Of a stretch of 64,000 nt of DNA, positions 34,145 through 45,088 are shown in pieces. Every line of letters starts with the position of its first letter. Positions within the stretch are counted from its first letter, which is position 1. The notes below the pieces were generated by a model. It was not told the DNA's origin. It was given only the letters and a program-made list of their open reading frames with translations, and ran no database searches. Position numbers and translations under genes: made by a program. Source of the stretch: Tetracladium setigerum (Eukaryota; Ascomycota; Leotiomycetes; Helotiales); assembly GCA_031472005.1 (NCBI GenBank), contig PZJY01000005.1, forward strand, positions 2,604,001 to 2,668,000. Direction: 5' to 3'.

Positions 34145-35086
34145 ATGAAGTTCAATACCGCGTTCTCCCTGGCCACCTTGGCTGTTGGTGTTATTGCTGA
34201 GCCCGTCCTCGTCGGTCGTGGTACGCCTGTCGAAAGAGATGTACCTGCTATCACCAATGTTCTAAACGTAGTCGGCACTAGCCTCAATGAACTTGACTCC
34301 GCTGTCAACGCGTTCTCTGGCTCCTCATCGGCAGTTGACAGCAGTGCAGCAGCTTTGATAGCCACCATCAACGAACAAGCAGCAAGCGTTCCAGCCAGCG
34401 GTGCTCTCACGGTTGGTGACTCAATTGCCCTAGCAGGCCCCGTGCAAGCCTTGCAGGTTGTTGGCCAAACTCTCGTTAAGGATCTCATTGCAAAGAAATC
34501 TGCCTTCGAAGCCGCACGACTATGCAAAGATCTCAACACCATAACCTCGGACATCCAAACCGCCTCCAACGGTCTCATCGACGCTATCGTCGCACTCGTT
34601 CCCGACATCGTGAAGAATGTCGCTAAAGAATTGGCTGCCCCATTCATCGCATCCTTGGCAGAAGGTACCGCTGCGTTCGCCCCTGGTAGCTGTGTCGATG
34701 CTGCAGGTGGAGGTGGTTCCACGAGCAGCACTGTAGCCACTTCTGCGACAACATCCGCATCTCAGTCTGTATCAAGCAGCTCCGCAACAAGTTCCCAGTC
34801 CGTATCTCAGTCTGTATCAAGCAGCTCCGCAACAAGTTCCCAATCCGTATCTCAGTCTGTTTCAAGCAGCGTTGCCACCACTTCTTCTGCATCCAGCGGC
34901 GCCACCTACCCAACATCACCTTCGGTCTCTGGAACAAAGCCTGGCTCGTCAGTTACCACCACAAAAGCTGCCACCACCCAAACGACATCATCCGCACCAA
35001 TACAGTTTACTGGTGCTGCTGATATGAACCGCGTCGTCAATTCCTTTGGTGCGCTTGCGCTTGCCGCTGCAGCTCTGGCGTTGTAA
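34145..35086 (+). CDS. GPI-anchored HsbA-like cell-wall protein with Ser-rich repeats
   Basis: A single exon of 313 residues. The signal peptide is MKFNTAFSLATLAVGVIA, followed by an ERDVPAI segment and an alpha-helical HsbA-type domain of about 150 residues, similar in layout to the protein at 31751-32340. A Ser/Thr stalk (residues about 198-290) contains near-identical 15-residue repeats of the SQSVSSSSATSSQSV type. The C-terminus FTGAADMNRVV then a hydrophobic Ala/Leu tail fits a GPI-attachment signal with omega near GAA. Likely an O-glycosylated wall-linked mannoprotein. Confidence 0.8.
   Translation: MKFNTAFSLATLAVGVIAEPVLVGRGTPVERDVPAITNVLNVVGTSLNELDSAVNAFSGSSSAVDSSAAALIATINEQAASVPASGALTVGDSIALAGPVQALQVVGQTLVKDLIAKKSAFEAARLCKDLNTITSDIQTASNGLIDAIVALVPDIVKNVAKELAAPFIASLAEGTAAFAPGSCVDAAGGGGSTSSTVATSATTSASQSVSSSSATSSQSVSQSVSSSSATSSQSVSQSVSSSVATTSSASSGATYPTSPSVSGTKPGSSVTTTKAATTQTTSSAPIQFTGAADMNRVVNSFGALALAAAALAL
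34760..34880 (+). repeat. 45-bp tandem repeat in the Ser-rich stalk
   Basis: Units start at 34760, 34805 and 34850. The first two are nearly identical over 45 bp (one or two changes) and the third is partial and diverged. The high identity suggests recent expansion or homogenisation. Confidence 0.85.
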
Positions 35087-35572
35087 GGCAAAAACGCAGT
35101 CAGTCGCTTTTCTCTCTATGGTTTCTGTTGCGCGATGTAGTAGCAGTCTTTTCAGGAGGAAATTCGGGGCATTCTTGACGGCGTGATGCTGATGGCATGG
35201 AGGATCATACATGGTCACCTAGATATTGGATTCATCAGTTGGTGTTGGAGCGTGGAAGACATATCTTCACATATTAATACTATTCCCTTGTAGCCATATT
35301 GCTTCGTAACGAGTCATCAACACTTACTGTAACGAGAATGAATTATTATTACTACTGCTTATTGCATACACTAGGTTACCAATCTTAACTTGATTTAAGA
35401 GTGAGTAGGTGAGTGGACAATGGGTATTGCTTAGGGGCTACTCAGGGAGTTACTCAGGCTACTTAAGTGAGCTAGGTGAGCTAGGTGAGGAGAAGGTGAG
35501 CCGAGGGTGATTAGCGCCTGAGTAGAAGCGGCGAGCTTACTAACCGACCTTGGAACAAAGGAAAAAAAAGTT
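35087..35572. other. Intergenic region with short GAGCTAGGT repeats
   Basis: The 486 bp lie between the GPI protein and the C2H2 gene. At 35468-35489 the motif GAGCTAGGT is repeated in tandem, within a wider stretch (35400-35510) rich in GTGAG and ACTCAG. No gene is seen. Confidence 0.5.
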
Positions 35573-36103
35573 ATGTTCGGTTACCAGAAGTGCACTTACT
35601 CCGGGGTCATTGCAAGTCTGGCGGCTCTTTCGCTTCATGAGAAAGCGACTCAGGCCATCGCTTGTAATTACTGCCAAGCAATATTTCCAACTCAGGAAGA
35701 CCTAAATGACCACCACATGAACGCCAGCCCTCAAATCCATTGTGGAGAATACAGTTCTGAGGACCCCACAGACCCAACAGCTCATGAGATTCACGATGTA
35801 GCAGCCGATGCTATAAGTTGCACGCAATGCCAAAGCACATTTTCAAGTCAGGCGGTGCTGAACGAGCACTTTCAAATGAGCCATGTTGTGTCGTGCCCGG
35901 CATGCCCAGGATCAACGTTCGATTCGGAAAAGTAATTGGATCGGCATTTCACCAGTGTTCACAGTATACGCTGCACGAAATGCCCCATGATCTTTGAAGT
36001 TGTCGACCTTCTTCTGGAACATTTTTCCCAAGAGCACTGCATGCCAATGCCCTTGGCGGGCAATAGGGGAGGTAAATCCAGACTTCGGGATACTTACTCA
36101 TGA
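35573..36103 (+). pseudogene. C2H2 zinc-finger gene interrupted by an in-frame stop
   Basis: From ATG 35573 the frame reads 120 residues with fingers of the form CNYCQAIF...H and CTQCQSTFSSQAVLNEHFQMSH, then stops at TAA 35933-35935 immediately after CPACPGSTFDSEK. The same frame goes on to TGA at 36101-36103, coding LDRHFTSVHSIRCTKCPMIF and a further His pair. The sequence after the stop thus completes the last finger (His pair) and adds another, so the stop is a point change inside a once-intact gene, or a read-through site. It belongs to the same style of protein as the genes at 30499 and 42126. No intron removes the stop without losing finger residues. Confidence 0.65.
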
Positions 36104-37464
36104 CGAATCATCTACATTCTAGGTGAATATACAGTAGATTCACGTGCAGATATTTTAAATTCTCTTCTGGATTGAGAATTTGGCTTTTAAAATCGGTTAA
36201 AGTCCAGATGTGTGGCGGAGCTGATTTGACTTCATGTCAGGATGGATTCGGGGAACACATTATTTTGCTATGCCCGGTGTGGTCTCTAGTAATTTGCTCT
36301 TATGTACAAGGTTTGTGAGCTGGATTTGATTTGCTTTGCTTTAAGACTTGTATTCCCAGAGATATAGCAGCTCATGTGTATATGGATATGGTTAAGGGAG
36401 CTTTGCAGGTTTAGGTACATGTCACACTAGACTTAGCTTCGCTTGATTGAGATCATTTGCTAAATACATGTGCAGTCAACACACCACATCTAACAAATCA
36501 ATGCTTGCTCAACTTCTTTTATTTTAGCTAAGATCTTGGTGGATCGGTGATAGGTATTCAGCTCAACATGGTTTTTCCTCGTCCAGCCTTGAGTCTTGTC
36601 TGTGGCTCGACTTTTGAATTATCGGTATGAATGGCAGGCAATCCAGGTTTACTTGTCCAGAACGGGTGATGATAGAGGTGGAATAATCTAGATTCCTTCC
36701 TCAAGTTTTCGCTTTCTCCCGTTGCTTTCATCCTTCTCTAACCTAAGATATAGTATAAATAGACTATGGAGATTTTTGCATGACCGATAGATAGGTAGAT
36801 AGTCCACAGCATAGAGAACGAGTAGATACGATACCAAAACCAATCAATCATACACATAGCAATCCTCAAGAGGCCGAACACTAAACATCTGAAGCCAGCA
36901 AAAAAACAACAAAAAAAGGCATTCTAAAAACAGCAAGCCATCGTCTCATCCACGCAAAAATCATTCTCAATGATTGGAAGATAAATGGCATGGTCAATTA
37001 TTGGGTCATTCGATTTGTGGGCACACGCGCGACTAGATTTGTGTCATGTCTGCTTTGGGATTGCCAGCGGTGAGGTTGATGAAGTTTCAGACCCGCGCTC
37101 GCAACTCGAACCACACTTGTCTTGTTGACACTTGACATTTTGAAATAATTGACGGATGTTTGTTTGTCACTTATGGAAACAGGAGAAAAAACCAGCGTGC
37201 TATCATGATTCATTCGATGATATCGATGACAAAACCTCATCAAAGAGGAAAAAAAATTCCAAAAATTCCAAACAATACACGAAGGTACTGCTACTTCTGT
37301 AACACATCCTGCCCCCAAAACGCTCACTCACTCCTCCAAAACACTCCCCCATTTCCCCCATTACCCTCCTAAAATCTATTGTGCACGAAAAGAAAATTAA
37401 CAAAACACACCCCGGCTGTTGAAAACTCAAAGAATCCACATTTGTATACGTGGCTATTCATATC
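36104..37464. other. 1.36-kb intergenic region
   Basis: This lies between the interrupted C2H2 gene and the stop of the membrane-protein gene. It is AT-rich with short TAGA/GATA-type runs near 36786-36802. Open frames are below 110 codons and not convincing. Confidence 0.5.
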
Positions 37465-38453
37465 CTAAATTCTGGCTAGGTCGCCCTTCTCAGCTCGCGC
37501 CGTTCTCCTTCTGAAATCCTCCCTAAATTGATTGCGACCGAATGTGCCGTATGCGATTGTACCGCAGAAAAGGACGGCCCAGACGCCGGTGATAATGCCA
37601 CCGATGGGGAAGATGAGAATGTTGAGACCGGAACGACGAAAGGTGCTCCTGGTGCTACGACGAGAGTTTGGATTGGTGGTTGAATTTGCGAAGCAGTCGG
37701 GGTGATGACGGTCGCAAAGACACCAGATACAAATGTTGCTTCTTGAGATGAGAGCGTGGTATTAACTTTTCGGCCGGTGCTATCGGTTCCTGTAAGGCTA
37801 ACGGTTGGAACGAGGACATTTTGAAGATCAGAGCTATTGATGTTAGCGTTTGAAGAGAAATAGTAGTAGCGTTTAACTTACGTTCCCATATTGGCTTTAA
37901 TCAAATCTGCATTGATCTGTCCGACGAAAGAGTACTCTTGCGCCAATGCTGGTACCGGTCCCGTCTGTCTTTTTGGCCATGAGATCAAAGAAGTAGGTTC
38001 ATCTCGGCGCCGAAGAGTTGCCTTGTCCACCGCCGATACAGTTGCTCCAATATACGACAATCCAACTTGAATGCTGTTGCTGGGAATGGTTGCAAAGGCA
38101 CCCGTAGGTTCGGCGATCTTGTAAATTCGGAGATCCGCCTCGAACACTCCAGTTTGGTTGTCGAACATCGGTAGGTTATAGCAGATGGCCAATCCAGATG
38201 GATTACTTGCGACTCCATTCAAACTGGCCAGGTTCGCGATACAAGCTGCCTGTGTATCCGTATCCCACTGTGTAATATTCTTCGTCGACATCTGCCTCCT
38301 CTCTAATGGCTCCTCCACTGGTTCCACCACTTTGTCCACATATCTCCTCATATGATCCTCCACCGTATCCCTTCGCGCTGTCGCATCCTGCTTAAGAACC
38401 CCCGCTGTAACCTGACCGACGAGAAGTAAAGAAAACAAGGCAGATGGCCACAT
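37465..38453 (-). CDS. Secretory-pathway single-pass membrane protein, unknown function (apparent one-base frameshift)
   Basis: Exon 1 (38453-37882) starts with signal peptide MWPSALFSLLLVGQVTAG. The luminal domain has CIANLASLNG...SGLAICYNLP, suggesting a disulfide, and a Lys-Arg region. Exon 2 (37833-37465, after a 48-nt intron) continues SDLQNVLVPTVSLTG in phase up to IQTLVVAPGAP. The transmembrane segment (LNILIFPIGGIITGVWAVLF) and basic cytosolic tail (FREDFRRRTARAEK) lie in another frame that stops at 37467-37465. One missing base at about 37625-37665 would join them; the unshifted frame runs on as an unlikely Ser/Pro tail. Architecture is type I; the function is not known to me. Confidence 0.65.
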
Positions 38454-40067
38454 TGTGAAGGAAAATATTGATCGTTCGACGATTAGAATTGAATGAATGG
38501 TCCGACCGGCGGCAATAGAAGAGAGTATGAATCCGTCTTGCTTGTTAAACGTCCATAAAGAGTGATTGGACGACCAACTGGGAAGCAAGGAAGGAAGGAA
38601 GGTTGAAGGGCCAGCCCAAGAAATGAATCGAAGGAGAGGCCTGAGGAGAATGTTCTGTTTCTTCCACACACAATGCAAAAAATTAGAAGAGGAGAGGAGA
38701 AGAGAAATGGCACGCAGAGCCTCGGGAGAAATTATTAGTATATGATATGACGGGTGGTAGTGGTTATGCAATGCAGAGAGGGAAAGATTAGGAGAAATTG
38801 AACAAGGAGGAAGGCGATCATACGGCAGACGACATTATGCTGGACAGGAGCAGGCCATCAGTCGACGCGGAAGATCATGTCATGGACAACATGACACAGG
38901 TCAAGGCCAGCTCGGGCTGTGGACGAGCTCTTTCAGACACGCTCTGTTCGAAGAAGCCGCCCTTCCCTTGAGCCTCAGCCGACGTTTACGTGACCGGGGC
39001 GATGGGAGCGAGAATCTAGGGGCAAGGCGTGGGAAAAATCACGAGATAGCATGATTGAAACCGATGGCCTAGGGTCGTTGATACACGGCACATCGTCAAG
39101 TTCGGATGGAGTAGCGGGGGCAGCGGTGGACGATGGGAAAGATGCCCAAATAGTTTCTCTCCTCCGGCGCAATTTGAACGCCCTGGTGGACTTGGGAGGT
39201 GGAATTAAGGTGGAGGGGCATGCGCCTCGGCGGTATGGCGGCCTGTGAGTGGTGCAGAGCAGACGTGGCGGTATGATGTGCACGGGAGATGTCAAACTGG
39301 TCAAACTGGCCGAGTTTCGAGGATGAAGCTGGGGATGTTTGAGCTGGTGTTTTAGATATTTTGGTCTCGCCGAACGCGGTTAGTGAAGATCAGCTGACAC
39401 ATATCCTCACGTGAAAATACTTCGCGTAGGAACATGACAATCACATCACATCACTTCTTCAACCTCGCGGGGCCCTGTGTAAGTCCAACCATCTGATGTA
39501 TCTTGGGCAGATCGCCGAGATCTAGCATATTCAATTCCACTGCATCATGTTGGTACCGGAGAGAAAAGTACAGGAGTACTGGGGCGTTAAGGTTGTGACG
39601 ATGGCCCACCCTGAGGCTCCAGGAGTCTACCTTCGACCAGACCGGCGGCCTCTTTCAACACCGAGATCATCTCCAACAATCCTGGCGTCAAGTAGACAAC
39701 CAGAACAACAACAAACCGAGAACGAAACATTGTTGCGAGAAGACGCGAGAGTTACGAGAGGATTCGAAATCTCAGACAGCGATGGACTCGACTTCAAAGA
39801 AGCCGAGTTCCTTGTGGGGCTCTGTTTCTTCAACTCGTTTCGACGTTAGGGCTTCTATTGTTCTGCATTTTGACAGCGGCTTCCGGACTCCGCTCGGTTT
39901 TACACAAAAAATTTAAAGATAAGAATCTTCCGAGATCTTCCGGGCTCACTGCAAGTATCAAATCGTCTCTCATTATGTGCTATTTGACAGATCTGGGTAT
40001 ATCATTATTGACAAAAGAAAGAGTTCTCACATCATCGAGTATGTTCTGTACCTCATCAACATCCATC
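38454..40067. other. 1.6-kb intergenic region with an (AAGG)4 run
   Basis: It contains the promoter of the minus-strand membrane-protein gene and the 3' flank of the GT4 gene. (AAGG)4 is at 38587-38602. A 100-codon open frame at 39547-39849 has no homologue I recognise and is not called. Confidence 0.45.
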
Positions 40068-41531
40068 TTACCATATCTTCCACCAGCGGGACTTTCCTTT
40101 CACCAAAAGAGTCGCCTGGGCCAATAACCAAGTTACTACCAGCCCGAACCAGACGCCAAGAATCATCCAAAGACACCCTACTAGTCTTGCATCGACGATC
40201 ATGGATACCACCCCACTTCTCAGATCCGGGCTGAGAAGAAGCCAGCTGTAGATTGGTATGGCCAAGCTCGGTTCTGGTGGTGGTTGTGTTTCTTCCTTCT
40301 TTAGGGCTCCGGCTAGCTTCCAAGCGACGGTGTTGTTAATCTTCTCCCATGTTGCTTCTTCCGCCATTCTCCTTGATTCACTCCCCATCGACATTCGAAG
40401 CTCCGGGTTCCCCAATTCTAGCACACGTTCAACAAAGCCATCAAGATCATTTGGTGGCACTAGAAAGCCAGACCTTCTGTCTTCGACAATCTCACTTGGA
40501 CCACCTTCATCTCGAGCAATAACAGGAACCCCACTGGCCATTGATTCCAACACCACTAACCCGAAGGTCTCTGTGATAGAGCAATGGAGAAAAACGTCTC
40601 CAGAAGCATAGGCTGTTGCAAGTTCTTCTCCTTTCAGGAAGCCGGCAAATACAACCTTGCCCTCATCAACCAGATATCCAAAGCAGTCTCGAACATCTTG
40701 AACAACCTGAGGATTTTGATTCCCCCCGACAATCAAGAGTTTGAATGCGAATCCCATCTTGTCCAGCCGTTTGACTGATTCTGCCAAAAACTCGAATCCC
40801 TTCTCTGGCGCCAGTCTTGAAACACAGACCAAAATCATTTCCCCATTCGGAGCCAGTTTCTTCCTAAACTCTTCTGATCTTTTTGCTGGATTAAATAGGA
40901 TCCCATTGACACCCCTCCGCAGGTTGACCATCTTCTCCGGCTGCACGCCAGTTTTGTCAAGGTATTTTCGAACGAAGCCAGAGGGATAGAACACCGTCTT
41001 GACAGAATGATGACGAAACAGGTATCCCTGTACCGAACCAAAGACCCAGACGGCCCAGTGATTGAGAGGAGTAGGGAACAAAATCTCGCAGTACCCCGAA
41101 AGATCAGTTTGAAAATTCAGAAGGACCGGCACCATTGCTGATTCTTGCTTTTGTCGAAGTTGAAACATGATTTGAAACCCTAAACTGGCAGGACTAGCGA
41201 GATAGATAAGATCTGGCTGTTCTCCAAACGTGCGAGTATAAAGTTGCGATAATCGAACTGGATAGACGACCGAAAGCTCAGGATTGTATGGCAGAGGGTA
41301 GCCTCGAAGTCTGATCTCGATTTCCTTGGGGTCGATAGGCTTCGGTTCATGTGAACCAATTTCTGGAGCTACAACGGCGACGTTAACTCCATTGTTCCTG
41401 AGGTATTGAACCAGATTGAGTGTGGTCTTGCTGACTCCATTAATTGGGCCGAATGATTCTGTTGCTAGGAGAAGTTTCTTTCCTCGCAACACTTCAGGAA
41501 ATTGAAGTTGGTTTCCTAGACTGGGGTTCAT
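40068..41531 (-). CDS. Glycosyltransferase family 4 protein with C-terminal membrane anchor
   Basis: A single exon of 487 residues. The N-terminal Rossmann half has KKLLLATESFGPINGVSKTT, typical of GT4 retaining transferases of the SQD2/MgtA type. The C-terminal half has the nucleotide-sugar site ILVCVSRLAPEKG and the E-x7-E motif in ITETFGLVVLE. Two hydrophobic helices near the C-terminus (SWLLLSPDL region and LVGCLWMILGVWFGLVV) suggest membrane anchoring. Relatives transfer mannose, glucose or sulfoquinovose to lipids; the donor and acceptor here are unknown. No intron is present. Confidence 0.87.
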   Translation of the reverse strand: MNPSLGNQLQFPEVLRGKKLLLATESFGPINGVSKTTLNLVQYLRNNGVNVAVVAPEIGSHEPKPIDPKEIEIRLRGYPLPYNPELSVVYPVRLSQLYTRTFGEQPDLIYLASPASLGFQIMFQLRQKQESAMVPVLLNFQTDLSGYCEILFPTPLNHWAVWVFGSVQGYLFRHHSVKTVFYPSGFVRKYLDKTGVQPEKMVNLRRGVNGILFNPAKRSEEFRKKLAPNGEMILVCVSRLAPEKGFEFLAESVKRLDKMGFAFKLLIVGGNQNPQVVQDVRDCFGYLVDEGKVVFAGFLKGEELATAYASGDVFLHCSITETFGLVVLESMASGVPVIARDEGGPSEIVEDRRSGFLVPPNDLDGFVERVLELGNPELRMSMGSESRRMAEEATWEKINNTVAWKLAGALKKEETQPPPEPSLAIPIYSWLLLSPDLRSGVVSMIVDARLVGCLWMILGVWFGLVVTWLLAQATLLVKGKSRWWKIW

Positions 41532-42125
41532 GATTTCGTTTAGTCTTTGATGGTTTTCCCTTTCTTTTTCTTGATCTGAACGCGGTCGTGGTCTTTAATA
41601 AGGCAATTTTTGAAACTCTTTTCACCAGACCCCTCTTACACTTCTGCTGTCCACGAGCGACATGTTGATCACTACCTACCTATGCATCTATTCCCAACCT
41701 CGGAGCCTCGTTGTGAGTAAGTTGGGATGATTGGTGCAAAACTTCAAGCCTTTTCTTGATTGCAACTCTATTGGTTGGTTTGCATCACACGTGGGACAGA
41801 TCAGTGGATGCAAGGCTAACACCAACATAACTTCATGGCACCCCACCATCTCAGTGTAAGTCACTTGTGATCTAAGTCATCTCAACTGATATGAAGAAGA
41901 TTACCCGCAACGTGGGTATATTATTGGATATCGTTGATAACATCAGGATTATTCTTGTAACTTTTGTTATCATATTTTGTTGTCCACACCATCAACTGAA
42001 TTGATGTCCACCACCTTGACCTTTTGATCGTCGTAACCTTTCTTACAGTTTTTGAGACATAGAACGCAAAAGCAGACTTTGTCGCAAAACCTGCTGCTCT
42101 TCGCCCCATTGCCTCGACGCGGCGT
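41532..42125. other. Intergenic region upstream of the GT4 gene
   Basis: The 594-bp gap holds the GT4 promoter and the 3' flank of the large C2H2 gene. No feature is recognised. Confidence 0.5.
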
Positions 42126-44094
42126 TTAATCCAGTAAAGAGATGAGGTCACGTTCAACCGATGGGCTCGTAACAGAGAAAGGTGAAAGAACTTCACGGTC
42201 GCTATCTCCAGAACTCAGTTGGCCGACATGATAATGCATCGCCTTCTGGTGCTTCTCGAGTGCGATATCGCTGTGAAAGATGCCCGCAATTTTGTACTTT
42301 CCGCACTTAAGTGAATGTTTACGCTTCCAGTGCTTCACTAGCATCTCAAAATCAGCAGGCTCATCCTCACATTGCCAGCATTTCATCACCTCCCCGAGCC
42401 CATCATCAATGTGGCGATGCATCTCCAACGCCTCCTTCTCTTCAAACAACGCTGGACATCTCGCACAGCTAAATCGATGACTCTGTCTCCAATGCCTCAG
42501 CATGGACTTTAAATCATCGAAATCCACGTAACAAACTCCACACATCACTTGATGATAGTTCACATAATGTTCCTCCAAGCCCTCAGCGGTCCAAGCACAG
42601 CAGCACATTTGCTACATCGTGCTGCAAATGAAGCAGGAAATGTGTGAAGCCTTCGAACTTGAGAGGGCATCTAGGGCACTGAAGGGAGTGTTCTGCGTGC
42701 TTGTGGCGCGCGAGGGCGAGCTCTGATGGGAAGAGCTGTGCGCAGCTACAGGCGAAGTAATGTGTAGTTTGAGTGTGATTAAGGAGGTCGGGATGAGATT
42801 TGAAGTGCGAGGGACAGTGTGTGCATTTGTAATTGTGGAAGCTTTGGTTGTGGTTTAGTAGGAAGAGCGGACTGTCGAATGACGCATGGCATGCCTCACA
42901 GCGGTTAAGAAGCGGGGGTGGTGAGAGTAAGTTTGCGCTATTTGGCTGTGGAGGTATGTTCGTTTTGAGTGATGGGTATGGTGAAGGGATGTCGGTGCTC
43001 TGGGACGAGGTGGTGGTGGAGGTTTCCCAGATTGGTTCGAGTGATCCAGGTGAGCAGTGGCCTTTTGTTCCAACAGACTCGTTAATTGTAGATTTAGATG
43101 TGAGTTGAGCACCAGAGTCATCCAAAGATTGTACTTGTTGACTTTGATTATCTGACTCGACTGGTATTGAATGTGGGAGGAACTCAGAACCATTTCTATC
43201 ACCATGACCTGTGATAATCATGTGTTCTTCCATAGCAGCCTCATAGCCGAAGTGAAGATCGCAAGCATGACATCGGTATTGTCCACTATTCGGATTTAAC
43301 CAAGCAACGTCAGCGGGTCGAACCATCTCAACTCCATGACCTGTAACTTTCGCATGCTCATTTCTCGCTTCCTCGGACACAAACTGAGCACTACAATCCT
43401 GACCAGAACACGCCAAGCTTTCTATCCCAACATCCTTAGACTCAACGTGGACTGGAGTCTTAATCACTCGTTTATGAGCAATGTCTCTCATGTGATCCCT
43501 AATGCCCTCCTCAGATCGAAACTTCGCAGTGCTTTCTTCATTTTTGAAAACTTGACTGCTTGATACACCCGAGCCATCAAAAAGGTTAGCAGCAGTAGCA
43601 ATTGAACTCCCAGGAGATTTCAGGACTTCAGCCACATGGCCTTTAGCTCTCATGTGGTCTCTCAATGCTTCCTGCGATCCAAACTCACTCCCACACGCAC
43701 ATCTCAAATTGCGTTGCAACACCCTCTCGTTTTCGCTGTCACCAGCAGCAGAAGCACCACCACCAGTACCAGTACCGCCTAGATGTCCCTTCATTCTCGC
43801 ATGTTCCTCCATCGCAGCCACCGAAACGAATAATATACTACACCCGCGACACGCGACATGACGAATATTATGTTTCGTCGCCTTGTGAGTAAGCATTTGG
43901 GATTTTGTGGCAAAGTAATCACCACATTCGAAGCAGCCGTGATGGGTGACTTCACAGTGTTTCCAGAGGAGGGTGGGCGTGGAAAAGGAGGATGCACAGC
44001 GCTTACATTTGTAGATGCTGTGGGCTGCCTGGCGGTGTTGGTCGAAGGCGTCCTGATTGGTGCAGAGTTTGGAACAGTGTGTGCAGGTTTGCAT
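42126..44094 (-). CDS. Large C2H2 zinc-finger protein (apparent one-base frameshift)
   Basis: From ATG 44094 an uninterrupted frame of 503 codons encodes fingers such as CTHCSKLCTNQDAFDQHRQAAH, CKRCASSF, CFECGDYF, CRGCSILF, CACGSEF, CHACDLHFG, CEACHASF and CPRCPLKF, separated by low-complexity Ser/Gly/Pro regions. It ends shortly after HFLLHLQHDVA. An overlapping frame continues the finger array from about 42608 (CAWTAEGLEEHYVNYH, CGVCYVDF, CARCPALF, CWQCEDEP) to a stop at 42126. The arrays join naturally if one base is removed near 42608-42610, giving about 650 residues. It is the third gene of this finger style in the window. Function is unknown; nucleic-acid or protein binding is likely. 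Confidence 0.72.
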
Positions 44095-45088
44095 TGTTTG
44101 TGAGGTGAGTTCGATATAAATTTATAGACAGAAATATATAAATTCGCAGTCTTTGATATCTTCGTGGGTCTTTTGTATTTGGAGGATGGTTTGTTAAGAT
44201 ACTGTCTGGTTTTGTTTGGAGGGGGGAGGGGAAAGTTAGCGGAATGGAAGAGGCTTAGATGTGGAGAGATAGATAAATAGATGAAAGAGGAAATTAGATC
44301 TTGAATTTCGTTTGTGTGGGCTGCTGATCCAAGAAAGGGATTCGTGGTGTCTCGCAAATCCGGACACGTATTTACGTGTTTGCTCATTAGTGCCCGCCCA
44401 CAGGAAAAAGTAAGTAAAATCGCTTATATAAGCATAATTCTTTTGCTTTAAACCGTAGTTGACTTCGACAGCGAGCCAATCAATCAAGATTTTATGTTAC
44501 GGATTTTATTGCTTTTGACGAAAGATATCGGAAAACTGCATCTTCAGCTTCGCAAGAAGAATGAAAGTCAAAGGTCTGTCCAGGATAGGTCTAAGATTGG
44601 GTGCCAGTTTTACCCTGCGGGAAGCCTCCCACTTTGCCAAGGAGTTGTATTGCTTCTAGTTGATAGGTCCCTTCTCTAAATTGATCTCTGCTGTGAGTGT
44701 CTTCACTTTTTATCTTGCCAATATTATCCCGTGAAAAAGAGAGTCTCAAGCTTGCAATAGAAAGAGTATCCTCGATTTCTCAGACGGTTCAACTTTCCTG
44801 GCCAATTTGAAAGTCTATGAATCACTCGATCACCTTCCCATTTGATATATTTATTGGCTTCAATCATTATCCAGTAATCATCGATAATGTTGCTCGTGAA
44901 TCACCACCGCCTCGACATATAAAAGCCGCCAAACCAACCAAAGTGATATCAATTCCCCTAGTTGAACTTTGAACTCTGAACACCATAAGAACACCATAAA
45001 CACACCTAATCTACTACATTTAGTCCAATTTGAGCATGATAACTAGACACATGCCTCAACTAGTTGCAAAACAACTGAATTCTTACCC
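44095..45088. other. Divergent intergenic region, about 1 kb
   Basis: This separates the C2H2 gene and the plus-strand MFS gene and must hold both promoters. A/C-rich sequence near 44980-45180 precedes the transporter. No gene is supported. Confidence 0.4.

Noticed and set aside
38975..39304. 109-codon Pro/Arg-rich minus-strand frame
   Set aside because: Low-complexity, no homologue recognised, and no sensible start context.
39547..39849. 100-codon open frame, Arg/Ser/Thr-rich
   Set aside because: No family resemblance, no splice partner and weak coding character; left as intergenic.
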